Positions 46,201-56,944 of a stretch of DNA of 64,000 bases are shown piece by piece. Each line of letters opens with the position of its first letter. The first letter of the stretch is position 1. The stretch is taken from positions 74,130,635-74,194,634 of the forward strand of contig OY726569.1 of assembly GCA_963383645.1 (NCBI GenBank), given 5' to 3'. A program made the translations under genes and the position numbers. A model generated the notes under the pieces. It made no database searches. It worked only from the letters and a program-made list of their open reading frames with translations, and was not told the DNA's origin. This DNA is from Muscardinus avellanarius. Taxonomy: Eukaryota; Chordata; Mammalia; Rodentia; Gliridae.

Positions 46201-49200
46201 AATAATTTGTTGATGGTGTCTATGAGCAGTAAAAGAAATAATTTAACTACCTTGGTGTCTGCCAGGAAAATTAAACTGACTTCAAAGCTTCGTGCTAATA
46301 GTTAATGGCATCGAGTGCAAGCTGTTGTTTTAATTAATACAGCTGGTCGATCCTTTGGCTTAGTCAAGTTGCAACTGTGAAGTTCTAAAATGAGATAACA
46401 TAAAACCAATAGCATTGCACAGTGCATGCCTCTCCTGAGGAAATGCTTCACTATGCTGACACAAAGTATTGCTTTGGGAACTCCTTTTATCTTGAACTAC
46501 ACTTGGAATTTGTAGTTCTTCATTAAAATATGCCCTGTTAGTGATTTACCATAAGCAAAGGAGAGAACCTCCAGCATTTTGTTAACTTTGATAAACACAC
46601 ACTTTGAGGTTGAATCCCAACTTGTAAAGTGTGAAAGAATGTGGCCATACAGATAGCGTGGAGCCACACTCTAGGCTTGAAGTCAGTCTGACTAGTCTAA
46701 AATGGCTTTGGTAGTGTAGAATTTTCTTCTCAAATAAAAATGGAAACTGCAACCTATGGCAGGGATGTTTCTCCTGGTGATTTTTATCAGAAGTATCACC
46801 TCTTAATAGTGGTCACCATCAAAAGGCTCATAGACATTTAGTGATGGGGATTGAGCCCAAAGGTATTCTACCTCTGAGCTATATCCCCTCCCCTCCCCCC
46901 TCCCTCCTTCCTCTCTTTCTTTCTTTCTATCTTTCTTTCTTTCTTGTTCATTTATATATTTGAAACTCTGTGAGGTTAGCCTCAAACCTGTGATCCTCAG
47001 ACTCCCAAGTACTGGGATTACAGGCAAGCACCACCATGCCCAGATTCCTCAGTTATCTTAAACAGTACAACTTTACCTGTAATGTATAATCTGTGATGTG
47101 CAAATCTCAGAAACTCACCTCTGCTCCTGCTTTTAACACTGGTCTCAATGGAGTCCTTCATGTGACCCCAGCATAGAGTATCATGAAGCACTGGGTAAGT
47201 ACCTAGTAAATTGTGGATTGGTCTACAACAGTGAACAGCACTGGTTTCCCTATTGAGCTATAGACATAAAATTGTGAGGAGTTATTTTTAAGGAATATCT
47301 GAATGGCATGAGATTGTTTAAGAAAAAATTTTGGAAGTGCCCTTTAGTATTCTGCATAGATCTTTGACCTTGGTTTCAAAGACCTGCCATAAAGAAGCCT
47401 CGTTAAAATTGAGTGAATCCTTTCCAAGACCCTTGCTGAATAAATTACCACTAGCCCATATTAATGATTATATACTTTTATACAGTGAAAGGTACAGATC
47501 TTAATATAATTGAATCAATTTTAGCAAGTGTAACTGACATCCCATTCAAGGTTTAGAGAACTGCTATCTTACTAGAAAGTGATCGGTGCTCCTCTCCCTC
47601 ACTTGACAGAGGCAGCCACTGTCCTGATTTCTATCACCATAGATTAGTTTGTCTGTTTCTGATCTTTACATAAATGGACTCTGACGGTACATTCTGGTTT
47701 TGTGAAAAGCTTCTTTCATTCAAACATGAGAAAAAATTTTTCAAGATTTATTTATGTTGCTTTATGTATCAGTAGTTTATGCCTTTTGACTGCTGAGTTG
47801 TCTTCCATTGCTTAAGTAAACCAGTTTATCCATTCTCTTATCGATGGACAGTGGATCCAGATTGTGACCTATTTTAAGGCATTTACAAACATTCTTATGC
47901 TACTTTTATGTAGACAAAGAGTTTTCCTTTTTCCTGGATAAAGACCCAAAAGGTATTATAGATTATAGCTCTTCTTTAGTCTGTGTTCCTGGTCTGGTAT
48001 TAATACTGTGATTAACAGAGTTTTGGGGGAGTTTAGTAACTTAGAAAAGAGAAAGAATCTTAGAATAACCGAATATTAAATAGTGAAGGGCCAACACCAG
48101 TTGTTTGTTTCCAGATGCTTTGATTTCTAATTGCTTTGTGTCCTTGTCATTACTTAGTGTTGTCAGCTCTCTAATTTTGGCCATTCTAAGGGGGTATAAA
48201 AGGTACCTTAACATAGTTTTGAATTTTGCATTTGCATTTTCTGCAGGCTAAATGTTGCTCACCGTCTTTTCATGGGCTTACTGATGCTTACATTTTTGCA
48301 CAGTATTTGTTCAGTGTTTTACCCACTTTTTTTAATCAGCCTGTTTGTCTCTTATTCTTGAGTTGTAGTTCTCTCTCTCTCTCAGTACTGGGGATGGAAC
48401 CCAGGGGCACTCTATCTCTGAGCTACACCCCCAGCCCTATTTTGTTCTTTTTTTTATTTTGAAACAAGGTCTCACTGAGTTGCAAAGGGCCTCTCTAAGT
48501 AGCTGAGGCTATCCTCAAATCACTATCCTCCTATCTCAGCTTCCCAAATGCTGGGATTATAAGTGTGTGCCCCTATGCCAGGCTGGAGTTGTAGTTCTTC
48601 TGTTTGTTTTGTTTTGTTTTGTTTTAGTGCCACTAGAGATTGATCCCAGGGGCATTCTACTTCTGAGCTACACTTCCATCTCTTTTTAATTTCATTCATT
48701 CATTCATTCATTGCAGTACTGGGGGTTGAACCCAGGGGCATTCTACCTCTGAGTTACATTCCAGCCATATTTTTATTCTTATTTATTTATTTTGTAGTAC
48801 CAGGGATGGAATCCAGGGGCATTGTACCTCCGAGCTACACCCCCAGCCCTATTTTTTAGTCTTTTTATTTTTGAAACAGGGTCTTACTGAGTTGCAAAGG
48901 GCCTTGCTAAGTACCTAAGCTCTCCACAAACCTTGATCTGCCTTCCTATTGCTGGGATTACTAGCGTGCACCACAATGCCTGGCTTTATTTATTTATTTA
49001 TTTATTTATTTATTTTTGTGTGTGTGCTACTGGGGTTCCTGGAAGCCCTTCTACCTCCGGGCTATACTCCCAGACCTATTTTATATTTTTATTTGGAAAC
49101 AGGGTCTCTTAAGCCAGGGTGGCTGGCTTCGAACCTGCAAGATCCTCCTGTCTCTGCCTCCCAAGCGCGCAGGGATTACAAGTGTATGCCACCACACCCG

Positions 49201-50176
49201 GCTATTTATTGTTTTGAAACAGAGAAACAAAGTCTCCTTAGGTTGTTGAGAGTCTTGCTGAGGCTGTCCTTGAACCTGCAGTCCTCCTGTCCTAGCTTCC
49301 CAAGTCCTGGGATTAAAGGTATGCCTCACTATGCCATCTAAGTTGTAGTTCTTTCTATTTCAAACATAAATTCTGTGTCAGTGCCTTAGATTCCTGAGGA
49401 AAATGGTCTAAGGAGGAGATCTGCATGCAGGAATTTTGTTAGGGAGTGGGCAAGATTAAGCAGCTGGAGAAGGTGAGCCTTAGCTCAAAGCAGGCTCTGA
49501 AGCTGGATGGCCTCCCAGAGATACCCTGAGTTCTGAGGCAAAGAGGTCAGGCTTCATATCTCCCTCCACACGGCCCCCAGGGACTAGTTATTGGATGTGG
49601 ACTGCCCTGGGGCAGGAGTATAACCTCAAGCTAATCTTTTGCCCTTAGCCCAAGATCAACTCCTGGGATGGACTTAGCTTCCAGCCATCAGAGGCAACCT
49701 ACTAACAACCTGGGAACAGTTGATTCTGGCCTGAAGGGGACTAAGGTGGCCTTGTTACCACAGATACATGTATTTCCGTTACAGATATATGAATTGTGAA
49801 TATTTTCTTCACTGCTTAGCTTGTTTATTTTCTTAATGGCTCAGGATTTTAAATTTGGATGTTGAATTTTTTCAGGTTTGTATTTTTTGTATCCTTGCTA
49901 AGAAATCTTTGCCAATCCTAAAATTGCAGATATTCTTTTACATTTTCTTCTAGAAGCTTTTTGAGTTTTAAGTCATATTAAGGTGTATAACCCATCACCA
50001 TAATTAAGTTTTAGCCGGGTGTGGTAGTACACACCTGTAATCCTAGTACTTGGGAGGCTGAGAACCTTGTGAGGTCCTCTACAACTTAGTGAGAACCTGT
50101 TTCAAAATAAAAAAAAAAATAGGGCTGAAGTTGTAGCTCAGAGGTAAAATGTCTCTGGATTCAATCCCCAGTAACT

Positions 50177-50226
<50 letters not shown>

Positions 50227-51778
50227 AAGCTATGTGTATAATGTGAACTTTCACACAAATAATTGAGAGTGACCAGCCCATACTCTTTTAGGTCCATCCC
50301 TCTCATCACTTCTCCTCTTCCCTTAATTTGTAAGGCAGAGGCATCTTTCATATCTTTCCCAGAGTAGTGAGCAATCAAAATGCTGACAGGACTGGTTTCT
50401 TTCCTGGCAGTTTACTCATTAGTTTGAATTGTGGAGTTAAGAAACCAAGTCCCTGAAAGGAAATAATACATTTGTTTCTACCCTGATTTTTTTTGTTGTT
50501 GTTCTTCCGTAGGAGTGATCTTTATATTCATGAATTTAAAACAAATAAAGGTGGCTTTTATGAATTGATGAGAGAGAATAAGGAAGAGACTTTTTACTCA
50601 GATTGCAGCTGTTTTTTAGTCTTGTGTTCCTGTTCGGACAGTTTAGTGTTGAACAGTGTTAATACTGTGATTGAGCTGGGTGTGGAGGCGCACACCATTT
50701 GTAATCCCAGCATTTGGGAGGCTGAGGCAGGAGGATCGTGATTGGGGTTTGTGGACAGCCTGAGCTATGTAGTGAGGCCCTTTGCAACTCAGTGAGACTG
50801 AGATAAAGGAGGATCATAGGCTCACAGCCAGCCTCAGGTGCTTAGTGAGGCCCTCTGCAACTTACTGAGACCCTGTTTTAAAATAAAAAATAATGAAATA
50901 GGATGGAGGGGTAGCTCGGAGGTAAAATGCCTCTAAATTCAACCCACAGGACCACCAATAAATAAATAAATAAATAAAGAAGGCATTAACAGTACATTTT
51001 GTTCACCATCAGGTTTTCCACATAGTGTATTATGACTTTTTAGATCCGTGAATAATAGACATTGGAACATGTCATAATTTTTCATGGCTGAGTGCTGTGG
51101 TACATGATGAAATGTTATAGTTTATTTTGCTAAATCTTTTTTGGACATTTAGGTTGTCTTAGGTTTGCACCCTTAAGTTCCATAGACATCTTAGCCTAAT
51201 TCTTTCTTAGGATGAATTTCTAGAAGAAAAATTTCTGGATCAAAGATTTTTTTTCTAAGTGGGGGAAGGATGAGGACATAAGAAGGGAAAGGGAGAGAGG
51301 AGAACAAGCACAACAAGCACAAGGAAGAATTCCCATATAAGGCTTAATTTTTTTTTCAGTCTGGCTGTTGAACTCCGCACTTGCGCAGGCCACACAAGTG
51401 CTCTACCACTGAGCTACACAGCACAGCCCTTTTAAAACTTTCATTTTGCCTCCTGAGTAGCAGGGACTATAGGCATGCACCATTGTGCCTGGCTAGTCAT
51501 TGTTTTAATTGGCATTAATCCTTTTCAACTGTCATTTTTCATATGATCATCATAGGTATTGGTTTCACCAATATACAGCTCCTAGTCTTGATTATAGGTA
51601 CTTCCAAGACCACTTCCCATTTATTAATGAATCTCTTCAATGTTTTTTCTTTGTTTGTTTTCTTTCCAGGAGCGACTAAAGCTGGTGACTGTTTTGGGTG
51701 CTGGCTTGCTCTGTGGAACTGCGCTGGCAGTCATTGTGCCTGAAGGAGTACACGCACTTTATGAAGATATTCTTGAGG
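30021..51778 (+). CDS. SLC39A9: Zinc transporter ZIP9, first two coding exons (partial gene)
   Basis: Coding pieces are 30021..30116 and 51670..51778; the gene runs off the right edge. The joined 68 residues start [20 protein letters not shown] and match the N-terminus of mammalian ZIP9 (about 307 residues). They differ from the human protein as I remember it at position 5 (Val for Ile). ZIP9 is a multipass ZIP-family zinc importer of the Golgi/trans-Golgi and plasma membrane, also reported as a membrane androgen receptor. Two membrane segments are visible: residues about 7-27, and residues about 37-57 with the VPEG motif. The first ATG is used because it has A at -3 and G at +4. The histidine-rich loop and the metal-site helices IV and V lie in exons outside the window. 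Confidence 0.96.
30262..31915. repeat. SINEs at the start of SLC39A9 intron 1
   Basis: 30262-30400 (+, ends in GAAA/GGAA units), 30605-30815 (-), 30820-30945 (-), 31180-31400 (-) and 31744-31915 (+). 30946-31175 and 31401-31740 show nothing recognisable. Confidence 0.8.
32070..32180 (-). repeat. Short MIR-like fragment
   Basis: AGGAAACTGAGACTCGGACA followed by TAACTTGGGCAAG matches the MIR core in antisense. Confidence 0.45.
32467..33180. repeat. SINE fragments with (GGCT)n(CTTT)n(TTTA)n
   Basis: A chimeric start (32467-32500) is followed by a minus-strand piece to 32610. A three-part microsatellite (about 32613-32706) leads into another minus-strand piece to 32820. A plus-strand composite lies at 32975-33180. 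Confidence 0.78.
33215..33266. repeat. Perfect 26-bp tandem duplication
   Basis: 33215-33240 and 33241-33266 are identical (ATTTTAAAATTCAACTGGAG and six more bases). It lies just after a SINE-associated segment. Confidence 0.95.
33580..34555. repeat. SINEs with an interrupted (CA)n
   Basis: 33580-33750 (-), 33970-34140 (+) and 34370-34555 (-). The plus-strand copy ends in (CA)n at 34142-34215, interrupted by CGCGCGCG at 34183-34190. 34560-35240 is SINE-free and unassigned. Confidence 0.82.
35255..36590. repeat. SINE cluster
   Basis: 35255-35437 (+, rearranged subfamily), 35565-35770 (-), 35835-36020 (+), 36262-36418 (-, lacks its start) and 36470-36590 (+, right half with CAACTTAGT repeated). 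Confidence 0.82.
36600..37977. other. SINE-poor island in SLC39A9 intron 1
   Basis: About 1.4 kb with only a MIR fragment (36850-37070, -) and an ID-like remnant (37810-37870, -). The rest is AT-rich unique-looking sequence. Confidence 0.55.
37978..38370 (+). repeat. MIR followed by a partial SINE
   Basis: 37978-38215 is a good MIR: CGGCTCTGCCATTTACT, ACTTGGGCAAACGACTT and GAATTAAATGAGTTAATATA in the right order. 38220-38370 is a plus-strand B1-dID missing its first part. Confidence 0.8.
38530..40062 (+). mobile_element. Possible old ERVL/MaLR-type LTR interrupted by SINEs
   Basis: The right end GATTGGACCCTGACTGATACAG resembles the terminal part of an MLT2-type LTR (CCCTGACTAATACAG). 38530-39260 is compatible but unproven as the same element. 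SINE pieces fill 39265-39325, 39360-39550, 39585-39795 and 39800-39915, all minus. No viral reading frame is recognised. Confidence 0.35.
40150..40985 (+). repeat. B1-like monomer and a nested SINE pair
   Basis: 40150-40262 is a B1-like left half. Next comes an outer SINE whose left half is 40529-40670 and right half 40895-40985. A second complete SINE (40671-40877) is inserted in its A-rich linker after AAATAAAGAATAAAA. Confidence 0.85.
41255..41368 (-). repeat. MIR cut by an LTR insertion
   Basis: GTGTCAGGTTCTATGTTGAT, then TATATGAGGAAATTGAACC, is MIR in antisense. It stops abruptly where the LTR begins. Confidence 0.6.
41369..42480 (-). mobile_element. LTR-like element, copy 1
   Basis: Read on the minus strand, the end contains CCGGGAGCTGACAATAAAGA and closes in ...GACA, an LTR-like R/U5 with a polyadenylation signal. 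41369-41950 is clearly related to 63472-64000. The upstream limit is uncertain; sequence to about 42480 is non-SINE and may belong to the same element or an internal remnant. Open frames in it have no recognisable viral domain. Confidence 0.6.
42930..44505. repeat. Nested SINE clusters with two target duplications
   Basis: An outer plus-strand SINE (left half 42930-43068, right half 43305-43380) holds a complete SINE at 43069-43300. The minus-strand copy 43584-43790 is flanked by AGATTCAGTTATTTTAT (43567-43583 and 43791-43807). The next minus-strand copy, about 43821-44035, is flanked by ATATACTGAAATTTG. 44190-44265 (-) is an ID monomer and 44300-44505 (-) a composite. Confidence 0.88.
45060..45420. 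repeat. MIR split by a plus-strand SINE
   Basis: MIR (-) at 45060-45184 ends in AAAGAACTTGCCCAA and resumes at 45357 with TGGCCCAGGTTCACACACAG. The SINE 45185-45350 (+) sits between. Confidence 0.65.
45460..45975. repeat. SINE pair
   Basis: 45460-45655 (-) and 45763-45975 (+). The second is of the type ending in CAGACCC and a C/A run. Confidence 0.82.
45980..46835. other. SINE-free island in SLC39A9 intron 1
   Basis: About 850 bp with no repeat that I recognise, between two SINE-rich blocks. It contains GTTTTAATTAATACAGCTGG and other AT-rich motif-like stretches. It may be conserved non-coding DNA. Confidence 0.5.
46840..47045 (-). repeat. B1-dID SINE with internal (CTTT)n
   Basis: The left and right halves are separated by a CCTCC/CTTT pyrimidine tract at about 46885-46945, grown from the A-rich linker. 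Confidence 0.75.
47480..49990 (-). mobile_element. Old LINE-1 in antisense, interrupted
   Basis: 47480-48370 carries motifs such as TCCATTGCTTAAGTAAACCA, TTTATCCATTCTCTTATCGA and TGCATTTGCATTTTCTGCAG, the antisense of old L1 3' sequence. 49775-49990 continues with AAGAAATCTTTGCCAATCCT. Minus-strand SINEs fill 48385-49340: 48385-48585, 48630-48690, 48705-48780, 48790-48990, 49010-49205 and 49206-49340. 49385-49770 is a less AT-rich unassigned block. Confidence 0.6.
50013..50960 (+). repeat. Plus-strand SINEs and (CA)n
   Basis: 50013-50178 ends in (CA)n at 50179-50224. 50670-50795 and 50800-50960 are two adjoining copies, the second with an (AATA)n tail. 50225-50670 is unassigned. Confidence 0.8.
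51365..51495 (-). repeat. ID monomer and B1-like fragment
   Basis: CACAAGTGCTCTACCACTGA belongs to a tRNA-like ID. TCCTGAGTAGCAGGGACTAT, then GCACCATTGTGCCTGGCT, is the start of a B1-like element. Both lie about 200 bp upstream of SLC39A9 exon 2. Confidence 0.6.
51670..51778 (+). CDS. SLC39A9: SLC39A9 coding exon 2 (residues 33-68)
   Basis: The acceptor TTTCTTTCCAG is followed by GAGCGACTAAAG (ERLK), and the donor after CTTGAGG is GTGAGA. The exon encodes [16 protein letters not shown] through ALYEDILE plus one base of the next codon. It lies in a SINE-poor pocket of about 1 kb. Confidence 0.96.
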
Positions 51779-52481
51779 GTGAGAAAGAAAAGTACCTTAT
51801 TCAAGATATGTTGTTAATTTAGAGGGTTGACAGGAAAAGGAAGCTTAGTGGTATTTTTTTCTGAACACAGTGTTTACTGCAGAATTCTACCCTGAGAAGA
51901 GTTCTTTAAGAGAAATCTTTTGACACCTTTGACAGTGAACAGTTTATGAACTGAATGCCTCAGTTCCTGAATGCCACTTAAATATATATTTGCAAAAATG
52001 AATGACATCCATTTTTTTTGAGTGTGACATTTCTTTTTAAATGCCCAGTCAAAAACTCTGCAAATCTCATATGATAGTGTTTGTATTTTTAGTATTCTTT
52101 ACTTAAAAACACATCTAGATATATACATTAGGACTCAAGGACCCTTTATAAACTTCGTAGATAATTGGTGAGAACCCAATTGGGGAGGATTAGTAAAAAC
52201 TGAAGAGGCCTTTCCTAACTCTCAGCAGTGAGGAGAGACAACGGCACGGCCGTGAGAGCAAGCCTCTGCTCTCAGCACGGCTCACTCACCAGCTAGGTGC
52301 CTTGGGTCTTCACTCCAGCTTTAAAGTCCGCTTGAATCACATTTGTGACTCGGTAAACTCAGATTATTTATGTCACGAAGCCTCAGTTACCTCTGAAGGA
52401 TTGAAACCACAATTGTTCAGTCAGGAATCTGAATCTTCCAATGCCAATGTTTACTAGACATTAGAACAGTTTAAAGAAGAC

Positions 52482-53530
52482 TGGCGTGGCGCCACATTTT
52501 GTAATCCCAGTACTTGGGAGGCTGAGACCGGAGGATCACAGGTTTGAGGATAGCCTCAACAAAGAGCAAGACTCTCATCAACCTAGCACGACCTTGTTTC
52601 AAAATAAAAATAAAATCAAGCTAGGTGTATAACTTAGACGTAGGATGTCCCTGGATTCAACCCCCAATACCTGCCCAAAAAAGAATAGTTTAAAGAACCA
52701 GGGGCAGTGGTGCATGCCTATAATCCCAGCTTCTTGAGAGGCTGAGGCTGAATTGCAAGTTCAAGGGATGGCCTGGAACTTCATTAAGTTTCAACTTAAT
52801 GGAACTGTCTCAAAATAAAGAGACAGGGATGGAGCTCATTGGTCCAGTGCTTGCCTATTGTACACGAGGCATTGGATTCAATCCCTAGTGTCACAAAAAA
52901 AAAGAATAGTATAATAGTATAAATAGGTGAGCACCCTCCAGATAGCTTACCAAAGACAGTATAATCAATACTTTTTCAATCTTGATCAAAGAAAATAATA
53001 TGTTCTTCCTAAAATGGTGGTGTTCTTGGACCTGGGGTATGAATATGGGTGTGTGATGGCCTGGTGGCCAGAGTGGTAGCAGATACACATGAAGACTATG
53101 GGAATCTTATTGCAAAATAGGGCAGGGGCAGAGAACTGGTCAGCTTTAATGGAAACAATCATAAATCTGGAGCCTAGTGCAGTGGTTTTCTTTTGTTGGT
53201 CATATGTCCTACTGTGGGGAAAATTATTTATGTACACTATTCTACTGATTTACTGCATACATTTTAAAACACACTCTTAAAATAGAAAAATGTTGAGGAT
53301 TTAAAGTAAATACATAGACGCCGGGCGTGGTGGCGCACGCTTGTGATCCCTGCGCTTAGGAGGCGGAGACAGGAGGAGCGCACAGGCTCGAAGCCAGCTG
53401 TGCTGGCGTAAGAGACCCCGTTTCCAAATAAAAACATAAAAATAGGTCTGGGAGAGTAGCCCGGAGGTAGAAAAGCTTCCAGGAACCCCAGTACCACCAA
53501 AAAAAAAAAAAAAAAAAGTAAATAAATAGA
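52482..53530 (+). repeat. Plus-strand SINEs in SLC39A9 intron 2
   Basis: 52482-52680, 52694-52900 (with a displaced right half) and 53321-53515 (rearranged subfamily). The last is flanked by AAAGTAAATACATAG (53303-53317) and AAAGTAAATAAATAG (53516-53530). 51830-52480 and 52900-53300 hold nothing recognised. Confidence 0.82.
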
Positions 53531-53774
53531 AAACTAGTGTTTTTCTTTTCTATCCTAGTGAGTCATTAGGATTTTTGTGGAATGTGATTATTTCACTATA
53601 GAAATTACTTTCCTGCTGTACTAGCAAGCATTCATTCAGAACATGCCTAAACAGACAATTCAGGTTAGTACCCTGGCTTAGAAACTAAGAAAGAACTGTG
53701 TGGCAGTTTTCTGTACTTCTCTGATAATAAAAATTCCTCGAGGGAATGGTGGGGGGGGGGTTTGTTTATTTGGT

Positions 53775-54347
53775 TGGTTTTTTTGTTTGTTTGTTTGTGG
53801 TTTTTTTGGTACCACAGGGGTTTGAGCCCCAGGATTCTATCTCTGAGTTATACCCCCACCCCTATTTATTTATTTAATTTTTTTGGTGGCACTGGGGTGA
53901 AACCCAGGGGCTTTTCTACCTCCGGGCTCTACTCCCAGACCTATTTTATACTTTATTTGGAAACAGGGTCTCACTAAGTAGCTGAGGCTGGCTTTGAACC
54001 TGTGTGATCCTCCTGTCTCAGCCTCCCAAGTACTGGGATTACAAGTGTATGCCACTACGCTTCGCTTATTTTTTATTTTGAAACAAGGTCTCAGGCCAGG
54101 CGTGGTGGCGCACGCTTGAAATCCCCGCGCTTGGGAGGCAGAGAGCTCTTGGGAGGCAGAGACAGGAGGATTGTGCAAGTTCGAAGCCAGCCGCGTGCAC
54201 TGCTTAGGAGACCCTGTTTCCAAATAAAAATGTAAAAATAGGTCTGGGAGTGTAGCCTGGTGGTAGAAGGACTTCCAGGAACCCCAGTACCACCAAAAAA
54301 AAAAAAAAAAAAAAAAGGGTCTCACTAAGTTGCTGAGGGCCTCACTA
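53775..54347. repeat. SINEs with an opposite-strand nested copy
   Basis: 53775-53870 (-) and 53885-54065 (-). A minus-strand piece starting at 54066 is cut by a plus-strand rearranged-subfamily copy (54092-54295), and the host sequence resumes at 54317 with GGGTCTCACTAAG. The inserted copy has an internal duplication of CTTGGGAGGCAGAGA. Confidence 0.82.
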
Positions 54348-54348
54348 A

Positions 54349-55555
54349 GTTTTGCAAGTAGTTTCCTGGTCCTCAATTTAGACTACTGATGAAAATTTCC
54401 AGGTTAGCATCCTTGGAATATTGATTTTTAGCAAGGTAAGATTTTGATTTTTTTTTTTTTTTTTTTTTTTGGTGGTAGTACTAAAGATTGAACCCAGAGA
54501 AAAGCTTTTTATTTTTGAGCTATACCCCCAGCCATATACATATACATATACACATATATATTTATAAAGTATATTTATATAGATATGTACTTTATAAGTA
54601 TATCTACTTTTTTAAAAATAGGGTCTTTCTAGGTTTGTGAGAATATTGCCAAGTTGCTTGGTCTTGAACCTTTAATCCTCATTTTCAGATTCCCATGTAC
54701 TGGGATTATAGGAGCATGCCACCATGCTCTGCTGTCTGATTCTTATTTATGTTGTGTGGTACTAGGATTGAACCCAGGAGTATTATACCTCTGAGCTACA
54801 CCCCAGCTCCCCTACCTCCTTTAAAAATTTTTGTTGTTGTTTTGTTTTGAAACAAAATCTGACTAAATTTCTCAGAGTTTCTCTAAGTAGCGGAGGCTGG
54901 CTGTGAATTTTTCAATCCTCCTATCTCAGCCTCCCAAGTACTGGGATTATGGGATTACAGGTGTGTACCACCATGCCTGGCTAGGGAGGGGTATGTTTTG
55001 CAAGTAGTTTCCTGGCCCTCAATCTAGACTACTGATGAAAATTCAGGTTAGTAGCCTCAGAACTCAGAATATCAATTTTTAGCAAGGTGGGATTTTTTTT
55101 GTGTGTGTGGTAGTACTAAGGATTGAACCCAGAGAAAAGCTTTTTACCTCCGAGCTATACCCCCAGCCATATACATATACATATATAAATATATATATCT
55201 TTTTTTTTTTAATAGGGTCTTCCTAGGTTTGTGAAAATCTAGCCAAGTTGCTGAAAAACCTGGTCTTGAACCTGCAACCCTAGTTTTCAGATTCCCAAGT
55301 ACTGGGATTATAGGAGCATGCCTCCACAGTCTGCTCTCTGATTCTTTTTTCTGTTGTGTGGTACTAGGATTGAACCCAGGAGTGTTCTACCCCTGAGCTA
55401 CACCCCCAGTTCCTCTGCTTCCTTTTTAAAATTTTTTTGTTGTTATTGTTTTGAAACAAAGTCTCACTAAATTTCTCAGAGTTTCATTAAACTGCTGAGG
55501 CTGATATTAAGCCTGTGATCGTCCTGTCTCAGCCTCCCCAGTACTGGGATTATAG
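54349..55555. repeat. Direct tandem duplication, unit about 560-610 bp
   Basis: Copy 1 (54349-about 54957) and copy 2 (54996-about 55555) share AGTTTCCTGG, CTACTGATGAAAAT, TTTTTAGCAAGGT, AACCCAGAGAAAAGCTTTTT, a TATACATATACATATA tract and the downstream SINE pieces, in the same order. SINE segments inside were duplicated with the unit. The copies differ by scattered substitutions and small indels, so the event is not recent. Confidence 0.9.
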
Positions 55556-55794
55556 ACATCCACCCCCACTCCCAGCTTGTCTATAATTCTAATTAGACAA
55601 ATTTGGGCAACATTAGAGTAAAGGAGCGAAGTGATTCCTTTTTTTTTTTTTTTGAACCAAAATAATTTTGTGAATTCATTTGAAAACATTGCAAAGTGCT
55701 TTATAAATCTGCTTTTCTAAAAATAACATCCTAATTGCTTTCAAGCCTTTCATTGTAAATAAATTTCTAGACCTAAGCCATCATTTACACTTTT

Positions 55795-56005
55795 GTGTGT
55801 GTGTGGAACTGGGGATTGAACCCAGGGGCATTCTATCTCTGAGTTACAGTCCCCAGCTCTATTTTTTATTTTTTATTTTGAAACAAGGTCTCACTAAGTT
55901 GTGGAGACTTCACTAAGTAGCTGAGACTGGCCACAAACCTGCGATCCTCTTGTCTCAGCCTCCCAAATTCTGGGATTATAAGACTGGGCCACCACACCTG
56001 GCTCA
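55795..56005 (-). repeat. B1-dID SINE
   Basis: The minus-strand composite runs from GGAACTGGGGATTGAACCCA to CACCACACCTGGCTC after a short (GT)n. 55570-55795 is AT-rich with a T run (55638-55652). Confidence 0.82.
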
Positions 56006-56057
56006 TTTACACATTATTCCCTTTAATGTATTTTTACATTCACACTTTTGGTAGTAG

Positions 56058-56940
56058 TGAAACGGGGGTTTCTTCTGAGCCCCCAAGATTAAACCGGGGG
56101 GGCTTCTTGAGAAGAAACCTGGGGTTTCATCGTAGATAAAACAGAGTTTCTTGAGAAGAAACTCAGCGTCTCCTTACAGGGTTCTTGTCTATGGTGAGCA
56201 AAGAATGACACCTGCAGACCTCAGGAAGGGGGGGGGTAAAAGGTTTATTGGAAGCAGCAGAGAATGAGGAAAGATGACTGAACACCCCATAGGGGCTGTC
56301 GGGTCTCTGTTGTCCAGTAGCTGCCTTCAGGACATTACTTGAGAGTAGCCCAAGCCTAATGCCTTCAATTACAAACTACTTTCCCCCAGAGTCCACATGA
56401 TCTGCCAGAAAAGAGGTGCAGGTCACCCCTAGAGGCCCTGGTCAGCTTTGATGTCCAGCAGAGGCCTTCAGGTCACTACCCAAGAAGTAGCCTGAGCCAC
56501 GTGCCATCAGTTGCACTCTGCCTTCTCTCAGGGCTAACAAGATCTGTGAGAGAGAGAACAGCTCCCCAGAAGGGGAGGGGATCCCGAGAGGGAAAAGTCC
56601 AATTTGCTATCCGACTAGGGGCTTTGCTGATGCCTGCTAGTCCTCTTTGGTTAGGGTGACTTTTGGGATCCCAGGAATTCTGGGAAGCAGCTCTCAGAAT
56701 TTGCATAGGGTATTTGCAAGTCCTTTGAAGGATCTCCTTTCAGTTGAAGAATCTTCTCTCCGTAAAGTGTCAGACTTGCTCCTGGGTTTGTTGATTAGTA
56801 AACCATAAACCAATGGCTTTGTAAAGCTCTGGTCCCTCTTATCTCTGAGCCTTTGGAATTTCAGATATTTGTCCCCCTCAGGAAACTCAGGAAATTAACT
56901 TTTTCTACCAGGCCTCTTCCCTATCTGCCTATTTCCTTTT
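56058..56940 (-). mobile_element. LTR-like element of a second family
   Basis: On the minus strand AATAAA (complement of about 56239-56244) is followed by a U5-like segment carrying repeated TTTCTTCTCAAGAA motifs. The remaining 650 bp upstream is U3-like and SINE-free. No target duplication or internal viral gene is seen. It is not obviously related to the 41369/63472 pair. Confidence 0.45.
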
Positions 56941-56944
56941 CTAC

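Larger units (their letters stand above)
30117..51669 (+). other. SLC39A9: SLC39A9 intron 1 (21.5 kb)
   Basis: The intron is bounded by GTAAGA and TTTCCAG. It is packed with SINEs and older fossils (listed separately) but has SINE-poor islands at about 34560-35240, 36600-37980 and 45980-46835. No additional exon with protein homology was recognised. Confidence 0.9.

Noticed and set aside
50480..50660. Possible cryptic exon after a T-rich tract and CCGTAG, followed by an open frame
   Set aside because: ZIP9 has no matching segment between its first two exons, there is no clear donor with correct phase, and part of it belongs to a dispersed direct repeat.
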